Positions 5,644 to 10,070 of a DNA stretch of 10,070 bases are shown here, in pieces. The notes beneath the pieces were generated by a model, which saw only the letters and a list, made by a program, of their open reading frames with translations, did not search any database and had not been told where the DNA came from. Every line of letters begins with the position of its first letter. Within the stretch, counting starts at the first letter, position 1. A program made the translations under genes and the position numbers. The stretch is taken from the NCBI GenBank assembly GCA_900541195.1, contig UQIY01000057.1, forward strand, positions 1 to 10,070, given 5' to 3'. The stretch is from an uncultured Collinsella sp. (lineage in GTDB: Bacteria > Actinomycetota > Coriobacteriia > Coriobacteriales > Coriobacteriaceae).

Positions 5644-6420
5644 CTAAAGCTCGTTGGCGGGCGGTTTTTTGAGTCGCTGCGACAGAGCTCTATTGTTGGG
5701 GCAGTACGTGTCGAGCAGGGCGTGGAACCGCTGATTGTGGCTTGGCTCGAGCAAGTGGACGAGCTCGTGGGCGACAACCATGTCGAGGCATTCGACGGGG
5801 TAGGCGGCAAGTTCTCGTGCGATGCGAATGGCGCCGGTTTTGGGCGTGCACGAGCCCCAGCGCGTTTTCATGCTGCGTACGGAAACGCGGGAAACGGCGA
5901 CACCCATTGCGATTTCGTATGCGTGCACAATATCGCGTAGCGCCGATGTGACCTCGGACGTATAGAGCTGGTCGATGTGGGCTTGGAGCTCGTCGGACGT
6001 TAGGCCGTCGAGGATTGCGCGCCGCTTGGCCTGTGGGCCTTCGTTCGATTCGTCGGTACCCATAAAACTTGCGAAGGTGACCTGTTTGGGTCGCGGTGCG
6101 GGTGATGCAAAGTTGTGATCGAGTGCGTCCTGTACCGTGATGGGCTTGCCCCAAAGCGCAATGATCGAGAGGGGACTGAGCGGTTCTCGCGCCGTCGCCT
6201 GACGTTGCTCGCGCTGGGCAAGTCGGCTGATAATCCAGCCGTTGTTGCGCTTTACAAACGCTTCGATACGCTCGCGGCTGGCGTCGAGCGGTGCGCTGGC
6301 GTGGACCTCACCGCTCGATGTGACGCGCAGGTTGAAGTTCTTGACGCGCTTTTTGGTAACGACGACGGGGATGGGCGTCCCATCCGGTCGGGGTAGGAAA
6401 ATCGTAAATTGCTGCGTCAA
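5644..6420 (-). CDS. YgjP-like zinc metallopeptidase (M48/DUF45), TTG start
   Basis: A 258-aa protein of the YgjP/DUF45 family, soluble proteins with a WLM-type gluzincin active site; their substrates are not well known. The zinc motif HELVH is at 218-222 (H218, E219, H222), with H228 in the conserved HNQRF as probable third ligand. Upstream is the family hallmark TRWGSCTPKTGAIRI (187-201). No signal peptide or membrane segment is seen, so it is cytoplasmic. The start is TTG (MTQQFTIF): AAAGGA lies six bases upstream on the coding strand and there is no suitable ATG. It follows the dipeptidase gene on the same strand after 74 bases, with a hairpin in between, and converges on folB. Confidence 0.9.
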   Translation of the reverse strand: MTQQFTIFLPRPDGTPIPVVVTKKRVKNFNLRVTSSGEVHASAPLDASRERIEAFVKRNNGWIISRLAQREQRQATAREPLSPLSIIALWGKPITVQDALDHNFASPAPRPKQVTFASFMGTDESNEGPQAKRRAILDGLTSDELQAHIDQLYTSEVTSALRDIVHAYEIAMGVAVSRVSVRSMKTRWGSCTPKTGAIRIARELAAYPVECLDMVVAHELVHLLEPSHNQRFHALLDTYCPNNRALSQRLKKPPANEL

Positions 6421-6442
6421 AAGTTATCCTTTGGATTGGGGA

Positions 6443-6478
6443 CGGGCCGGCATGTCGATCGCTCGGCATACCGGCCCG
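6443..6478. other. Strong hairpin between the dipeptidase and ygjP genes
   Basis: CGGGCCGG (6443-6450) pairs with CCGGCCCG (6471-6478). After one mismatch another seven pairs form (6452-6458 with 6463-6469, one G-T), closing on a TCGC loop. Neither strand has a T run after it, so it is not a standard intrinsic terminator. On the - strand it lies just before the ygjP ribosome binding site and may attenuate transcription or protect the upstream mRNA. Confidence 0.65.
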
Positions 6479-6494
6479 CTCAAGGGATGTGAAA

Positions 6495-7508
6495 TTAATA
6501 ACGCTCGAAGAAGGCAAGGGCGTTGTCGCTGCAGAGCTTTTGCATCACGGTCTTGCCAAAGTGCTTGGAAAGCATGTTCTGGAACTCGGGCATCTTGCTG
6601 GCATCGGAGAGGAAGTCGGGTACCTTGGCGCCGTCCCAGTCGCCGCCGAGCGCGATGACATCTTCGCCGCCCAGGTCGAGCCAGTGTTCGATATGGGCTG
6701 CCAGCTGGTCGAAGGTGACATCTGCGGCGGTCTCGTCGGTTGCTTCGTTGGAGAGGAACTCGCTGCAGTAGTTGAGGCCGACGATGCCGCCCATGTCGCG
6801 AATGGTACGGAACTGGTCGTCGGTGAGGTTGCGCTTGACGCCGCAAACCGCACGGGAGTTGGAGTGGCTGGCGACGAAGGGGCGCGTGGCGTGGGCGACA
6901 ACCTCGTCAAAGCACTCATCGTTGAGGTGGGAGACGTCGAGTATCATGCCGGCGTGTTCCATCTGCGTAAGCGCCTCGATGCCGGCGGCGGTGAGGCCGG
7001 CGTGGGTGTCGTGGCCGCTCGCGAGCGGTCCCTGCGCGTTCCAGCTGAGCGATGACATGAGTACGCCCAGGCTCTTGAGCGCCTCGATCAGCGCGGGGTC
7101 CTCGGCAAAGAACGTGGCGTTTTCGATGGTGTGGATGCAGGCGACCTTGCCGTCTTTGAGTGCAGGGCGAATGTCAGCGGCGCTGCGTACGTTGACCATG
7201 CGGTCGTGGTTGAGCATTGCCTGGCCGCTCATGTGCGCCATGATCTGTGCTTGGAAGCGTGCGGCGTGGGCGGTGGGAATCTCGTCGGGGACAAACGTGG
7301 CGAAGCACTGTGCCCACGGCGTGTTGCCGATCTTTGCGAGCGAGATGGCGCAGGCGTTGCCCTCGATGAGGTCGAAATCCTGCGGATGCGTTTCGTCGCC
7401 GGGGAAATAGCCGTCGGTGCCGGCGGTAAAGCGCAGGTCGAGATCGAGCGTGGCCCAGCCGATGCGGTCGGCGGTGTCGCAGTGTAGGTCAAATACGGGA
7501 TATGCCAT
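6495..7508 (-). CDS. Membrane-dipeptidase family (M19) dipeptidase
   Basis: A 337-aa zinc dipeptidase of family M19, which hydrolyses dipeptides (some members accept D-residues at the C-terminal position). Visible binuclear-metal ligands in order: H9 and D11 (FDLHCDT), E129 (HTIENA), H194 (DVSHLNDE), H215 (VASHSNSRAVCG) and the aspartate of GGDWDG (289-293). There is no signal peptide or lipobox, so unlike the mammalian renal enzyme it should be cytoplasmic, probably for peptide nutrition. The start at 7508 (MAYPVFDLHC) has GGAGG five bases upstream; a longer frame from 7538 would add ten non-family residues. It is divergent from the FKBP gene and first in a - strand pair with ygjP. Confidence 0.95.
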   Translation of the reverse strand: MAYPVFDLHCDTADRIGWATLDLDLRFTAGTDGYFPGDETHPQDFDLIEGNACAISLAKIGNTPWAQCFATFVPDEIPTAHAARFQAQIMAHMSGQAMLNHDRMVNVRSAADIRPALKDGKVACIHTIENATFFAEDPALIEALKSLGVLMSSLSWNAQGPLASGHDTHAGLTAAGIEALTQMEHAGMILDVSHLNDECFDEVVAHATRPFVASHSNSRAVCGVKRNLTDDQFRTIRDMGGIVGLNYCSEFLSNEATDETAADVTFDQLAAHIEHWLDLGGEDVIALGGDWDGAKVPDFLSDASKMPEFQNMLSKHFGKTVMQKLCSDNALAFFERY

Positions 7509-7549
7509 GGTTCCTCCGGTTGCAGCGTTTCTTTGCAAACTGTCTTTGA

Positions 7550-7570
7550 ATTGTATGACTAGGGTATAGT
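7550..7570. promoter_or_regulatory. Overlapping divergent promoter region
   Basis: On the + strand, TATAGT (7565-7570) is a good -10 for the FKBP gene, with only a weak -35 (GTCTTT at 17 bases). On the - strand, TACAAT (7555-7550) is a good -10 for the dipeptidase gene, about 42 bases before its start codon, also with a weak -35. The two promoters would face away from each other and overlap, so binding at one may affect the other. Confidence 0.45.
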
Positions 7571-7628
7571 TAGCGCCATATGTTCACGGCGGCCCGCGTT
7601 GTGCGCCGCCCTTATCACGGAGGTTACC

Positions 7629-8057
7629 ATGTCCAACCAGGGCAAGAAGGTCAAGACCCATTATCGCGGCACGCTCGACGACGGCACGCAGTTCGATAGC
7701 TCCTACGATCGCGGCGAGCCGCTGGAGTTCACCTGCGGCGCCGGCCAGATGATCAAGGGCTTCGACGCCGCTGTTGTCGACATGCAGGTGGGCGAGAAGA
7801 AGACCGTGCACATTCCTGCTGTCGATGCCTACGGCGAGCGCAACCCCGAGATGGTTATCACCTTCCCGGCCGAGCAGGTTCCCAATATCGAGCAGATCGA
7901 GAAGGGCATGAAGCTCTTCCTGTCCACGCCGAGCGGCATGCCCGTCCCCGCCGTGGTCATCGATGTGACGGCCGAGGCCGTGACGCTCGACGCCAACCAC
8001 GAGCTCGCCGGCAAGGACCTCAACTTTGATATCGAGCTCGTCGAGGTCGAGGACTAG
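7629..8057 (+). CDS. SlyD-like FKBP-type peptidyl-prolyl isomerase
   Basis: Catalyses cis-trans isomerisation of prolyl bonds and assists folding in the cytoplasm. The product is 142 aa. FKBP half-domains lie at about 1-70 (KVKTHYRGTLDDGTQFDSS, then GAGQMIKGFDAAVVDMQVGE) and 124-142 (HELAGKDLNFDIELVEVED). Between them is the insert-in-flap chaperone domain (about 71-122) that defines the SlyD type. The His- and Cys-rich nickel-binding tail of E. coli SlyD is absent; the protein stops right after the core fold. ATG at 7629 has GGAGG five bases upstream; in-frame codons before it are unsupported. Only three bases separate it from the UreE-like gene, so the two are surely one operon. Confidence 0.93.
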   Translation: MSNQGKKVKTHYRGTLDDGTQFDSSYDRGEPLEFTCGAGQMIKGFDAAVVDMQVGEKKTVHIPAVDAYGERNPEMVITFPAEQVPNIEQIEKGMKLFLSTPSGMPVPAVVIDVTAEAVTLDANHELAGKDLNFDIELVEVED

Positions 8058-8060
8058 TTG

Positions 8061-8639
8061 ATGTCCGTGGACCTGGTAGCTACGGAGCGCTTGGGAAATC
8101 TCAACGACCCGTCCTATGAACTCCTGCTTCGTCGGGAGCTGGGTGGCGTCTTTGAGGTTGACGAGCTGCTACTCGATTGGGACCAGGCTGATGCGCGCCT
8201 GTTTGTGGGCGTGACGGAGCTGGGGCGCACGGTGAATGCCCGGCTGGATGCCACTGATGGCGAGCGTCTTGCCGACGGTGACGTGCTTGCTATTGACCGC
8301 ACGGGCGCGGTGCCCGTAGCGGTTGTCGTGCGCCTGCGCAGCGCCGAGGTCTATTTGGTCGAAGTCGACCGCATGGATCCGATTGTGCTCGCACATGCGT
8401 GCTGGGAGATCGGCAACATGCATGCGCCGCTCTTCCGGGGTGACTCGGACGAGCATACCGTGCGCATGTATACGCCGGTGCAACCGGTTTTGGGTCGTAT
8501 GCTCCGGGGCATTGGGGGCGTTCGGCTCTCGGTGGTCGCACGCGAGCTCGATGCCAGTCGACGCTTTGCATCGAGCGCGGCGGATGTTGTTGTGAGTATG
8601 GCTTCAGACTTTACGATCGTAAAAAAGACGCGCGGCTAA
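8061..8639 (+). CDS. UreE-like protein (urease accessory/nickel chaperone family)
   Basis: A 192-aa protein. Residues about 104-152 resemble the C-terminal half of UreE, the nickel metallochaperone for urease: DPIVLAHACWEIGNMHAPLF (106-125) parallels DPFMLAKACYHLGNRHVPL of Klebsiella UreE, and PVLGRMLRGIGG (142-153) parallels its VLDDMLRQFG. The nickel-bridging histidine of the UreE dimer (His96 there) is kept as H121. The two further histidines of that enzyme (110 and 112) are not, and there is no His-rich tail. The N-terminal part (1-100) fits the UreE peptide-binding domain only loosely. The ATG is three bases after the SlyD-like gene's stop, indicating coupling. No urease gene is in view, so the client is unknown. 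The Klebsiella comparison is from memory. Confidence 0.7.
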   Translation: MSVDLVATERLGNLNDPSYELLLRRELGGVFEVDELLLDWDQADARLFVGVTELGRTVNARLDATDGERLADGDVLAIDRTGAVPVAVVVRLRSAEVYLVEVDRMDPIVLAHACWEIGNMHAPLFRGDSDEHTVRMYTPVQPVLGRMLRGIGGVRLSVVARELDASRRFASSAADVVVSMASDFTIVKKTRG

Positions 8640-8647
8640 GCGCGCGT
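8621..8647 (-). terminator. Possible - strand intrinsic terminator at the end of the UreE-like gene
   Basis: A seven-pair stem ACGCGCG/CGCGCGT (8628-8634 with 8641-8647) with a six-base loop. Read on the - strand it is followed by C and six T residues (8626-8621), a proper terminator for transcription coming from the right. No T run follows on the + strand. It overlaps the last codons of the UreE-like gene. Confidence 0.5.
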
Positions 8648-8653
8648 ATGCGC

Positions 8654-8692
8654 AAGACGGGCTTTGAGGGATTGCCATTCAAAGTCCGTCTT
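8654..8692 (+). other. Hairpin between the UreE-like and HAD genes
   Basis: AAGACGGGCTTTG (8654-8666) pairs with CAAAGTCCGTCTT (8680-8692) over 13 pairs, one G-T, around a 13-base loop. No T run follows, so if it ends the slyD-ureE transcript it does so weakly. Otherwise it lies in the leader of the HAD gene. Confidence 0.55.
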
Positions 8693-8722
8693 GCTGTTGA
8701 TGAGAGACTTTGGGGGAAGCAT

Positions 8723-9520
8723 ATGGGTCTTGAGGGAATCAAGCTGATCGCCTGCGATTTGGACGGCACGTTGCTGCATCCGGGGGAGCGCGAGCCGCGT
8801 TCCGAGGCCTTTGAGCTCATCGATGAGCTGCATCGTCGCGGTATCGTGTTTATGCCGGCGAGCGGCCGTCAATATGCGAGCTTGCGCTATCTGTTTGCCC
8901 CGGTGGCCGATGAGCTCGCCTATGTGTGCGAAAACGGAGCCCTGGTGATGAGCGAGGGGCATGCCGTTGTCAAGCGTTCCATGGAGCGTAGCCTTGCTAT
9001 GGATATCGCGAATGCCGTGGTCGCCTTTCCCCATGCCGACGTGACCCTTTCGTGTGAGGGGCACCTCTATACCATGAGCGGCAACGATGCGTTCGTCGAC
9101 CATTTGCGTTACGAGGTCCACTGCGATGTGGCGGTGGTCGACCGTCCCGAGGACATTGACGAGGATGTCATTAAGATTGCGTTTCAAACGCCCGAGACAG
9201 AGCAGCCGGCGGCGCTGGAGTATTTCGAGCGCCTCTTTAGCGACCGTGTCGACGTGATGACGTCGGGAACCGAATGGACCGATTTTATCGGCTTTGATTC
9301 GGGCAAAGGGTCCGCGCTTGCCGATTATGGTTGCGTGCTGGGGATCTCACCTAACGAAATGATGGCGTTTGGCGATAACGAAAACGATCGCGACATGCTC
9401 AACGTGGTGGGCCATCCCTATCTGATGGAGGACTGCAATCCCAGCATGCGCGGTGTCAATGACCGTGTCCGCTACGTGCGCGCGGTTGAAGAAGAGCTGC
9501 GTCGTCTACTTGCTGAGTAG
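8723..9520 (+). CDS. Cof-type HAD-superfamily phosphatase (class IIB)
   Basis: A 265-aa cytoplasmic phosphatase of the Cof/HAD-IIB group, which act on small phosphates such as sugar phosphates, FMN or other phosphometabolites. Motif I is ACDLDGTL (10-17), with the aspartate nucleophile. Motif II is the serine of PASGRQ. Motif III is the lysine of SGKGSALADYG, and motif IV is FGDNENDRDML. The cap domain sits between motifs II and III. The substrate cannot be told from sequence alone. An in-frame ATG at 8648 would include the hairpin at 8654-8692. The ATG at 8723 is preferred because the HAD fold begins there (MGLEGIKLIACDLDG) and GGGGGAAG (8712-8719) lies just upstream. It converges on the perR-like gene with 14 bases between the stops. 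Confidence 0.93.
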   Translation: MGLEGIKLIACDLDGTLLHPGEREPRSEAFELIDELHRRGIVFMPASGRQYASLRYLFAPVADELAYVCENGALVMSEGHAVVKRSMERSLAMDIANAVVAFPHADVTLSCEGHLYTMSGNDAFVDHLRYEVHCDVAVVDRPEDIDEDVIKIAFQTPETEQPAALEYFERLFSDRVDVMTSGTEWTDFIGFDSGKGSALADYGCVLGISPNEMMAFGDNENDRDMLNVVGHPYLMEDCNPSMRGVNDRVRYVRAVEEELRRLLAE

Positions 9521-9534
9521 GCATGTCCCAAAAT

Positions 9535-9915
9535 CTACCTACAGTTGGGGCAGAGGCCCTCGAAGATGGTGTAGTGCGAGGTGACGTTCCAGCCGATTTG
9601 CTCGGACGCCTTGGCGTCGAGTTGGGCATCGAAGGGGAGCGGTACGTCGATGACGCGGCTGCACGAGGTGCAGATGATATGCGCATGCGGCTCGATGGTG
9701 CGATCGAAGCGGCTGCCGCCCGGTGTCTTGATGGAGAGGATCTCCCCGGCGTCGGCCAAGAGATTGAGATTGCGGTAGACCGTACCGCGGCTGATTTTGT
9801 CATCCTGCGCGCGCACGGCGTTGTAGATCTCATCGGCGGTGGGGTGGTTATAGCTTTGGCGCACGGCGTCAAGAACCAGCTTCCGCTGCTTGGTGTTTCT
9901 TCTTTGCACCGCCAT
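9535..9915 (-). CDS. perR: Fur-family transcriptional regulator, PerR-like
   Basis: A 126-aa metalloregulator. The winged helix (about 8-70) includes NHPTADEIYNAV and ISRGTVYRNLNLL (the recognition helix). The structural zinc site is C82/C85 (CTSC) and C122/C125 (CPNC). The regulatory site looks like PerR rather than Fur: H24, D71 (SRFD), H77 and H79 (PHAH), and D96, where Fur usually has glutamates in place of the two aspartates. PerR senses peroxide by iron-catalysed oxidation of two of these histidines. This assignment is by residue alignment from memory; Fur or Zur is the alternative. The ATG at 9915 has an AAAGAGG about eight bases upstream. No target gene is adjacent except the convergent HAD gene. 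Confidence 0.85.
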   Translation of the reverse strand: MAVQRRNTKQRKLVLDAVRQSYNHPTADEIYNAVRAQDDKISRGTVYRNLNLLADAGEILSIKTPGGSRFDRTIEPHAHIICTSCSRVIDVPLPFDAQLDAKASEQIGWNVTSHYTIFEGLCPNCR

Positions 9916-9951
9916 GCGCCTCGCCTCTTTTCTGTCAACGGTCGTAGGTAA

Positions 9952-9980
9952 ATGATACCGTATTTAGCACACAATACTAA
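9952..9980 (-). promoter_or_regulatory. Probable perR promoter with an imperfect operator-like dyad
   Basis: On the - strand, TTAGTA (9980-9975) and TATCAT (9957-9952) make a -35/-10 pair with a 17-base spacer, about 30 bases before the start codon. GTATTTAGCACACAATAC (9960-9977) is an imperfect dyad with GTATT/AATAC ends filling the spacer. It could be an autoregulatory site, though it is not a good match to known Per or Fur boxes. Confidence 0.4.
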
Positions 9981-10070
9981 TAACGAGGACTGAAACCGTC
10001 TTCATTGGTAAGTGGGCCTTGATTATCGACTTTATCCGAACACCTCCCACATTCATCCGCACATGTGCGG
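9981..10070. promoter_or_regulatory. Intergenic end of the window with a perfect palindrome
   Basis: No gene is visible. CCGCACATGTGCGG (10057-10070) is a perfect 14-base palindrome ending exactly at the window edge. It could be an operator or part of a longer stem whose remainder is cut off. A weak hairpin GAGGAC/GTCTTC lies at 9985-10003. Confidence 0.35.

Noticed and set aside
6489..7055. A 188-codon + strand frame opposite the dipeptidase
   Set aside because: Shadow of the M19 dipeptidase, which has all its metal ligands and a good start on the other strand.
8061..8639. Part of a urease operon
   Set aside because: No ureA, B, C, D, F or G gene flanks it; neighbours are a prolyl isomerase and a HAD phosphatase.

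Overview
The window looks like chromosome of an anaerobic, high-GC actinobacterium. The closest match I can suggest from gene content and style is a gut Coriobacteriia such as Collinsella, but this is inferred from protein style, GC-rich third codon positions and the oxygen-sensitive class III ribonucleotide reductase, not from a marker gene. No transposase, integrase, phage gene or CRISPR array is visible.

Layout. The 3' end of a tRNA (1-34) is followed at once by a good intrinsic terminator. About 590 bases without a convincing gene follow; they hold the control region of nrdD, with a near-consensus NrdR box, a second degenerate box one box-length away, and a promoter between and under them, then a long possibly folded leader. 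nrdD (669-2891) and nrdG (3319-3900) encode anaerobic ribonucleotide reductase and its activase. They are separated by an unusual 427-base spacer. It contains a nested inverted repeat with 35-base arms, a decayed inverted copy of the nrdD 3' end, and a second BIME-like palindrome pair just before the nrdG ribosome binding site. Next on the + strand come folE, an HD-domain phosphohydrolase and folB, a pterin/folate cluster. ygjP (TTG start) and an M19 dipeptidase lie on the - strand and converge on folB. Divergent from the dipeptidase is a tightly coupled pair: a SlyD-like FKBP prolyl isomerase and a UreE-like protein. A Cof-type HAD phosphatase follows, converging on a PerR-like Fur-family regulator on the - strand. 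The last 155 bases hold the perR promoter region and a perfect palindrome cut off by the window edge.

How the genes fit together. NrdD and NrdG make dNTPs without oxygen and are likely repressed by NrdR when dATP is ample. FolE and FolB supply the first pterin steps; the HD protein between them is a candidate for the poorly defined dephosphorylation of dihydroneopterin triphosphate. SlyD-like and UreE-like proteins both belong to nickel-handling families, yet no urease or hydrogenase gene is in view and both lack the His-rich tails of the best-known members. That pair is the most promising lead here. The PerR-like regulator would sense peroxide or metal.
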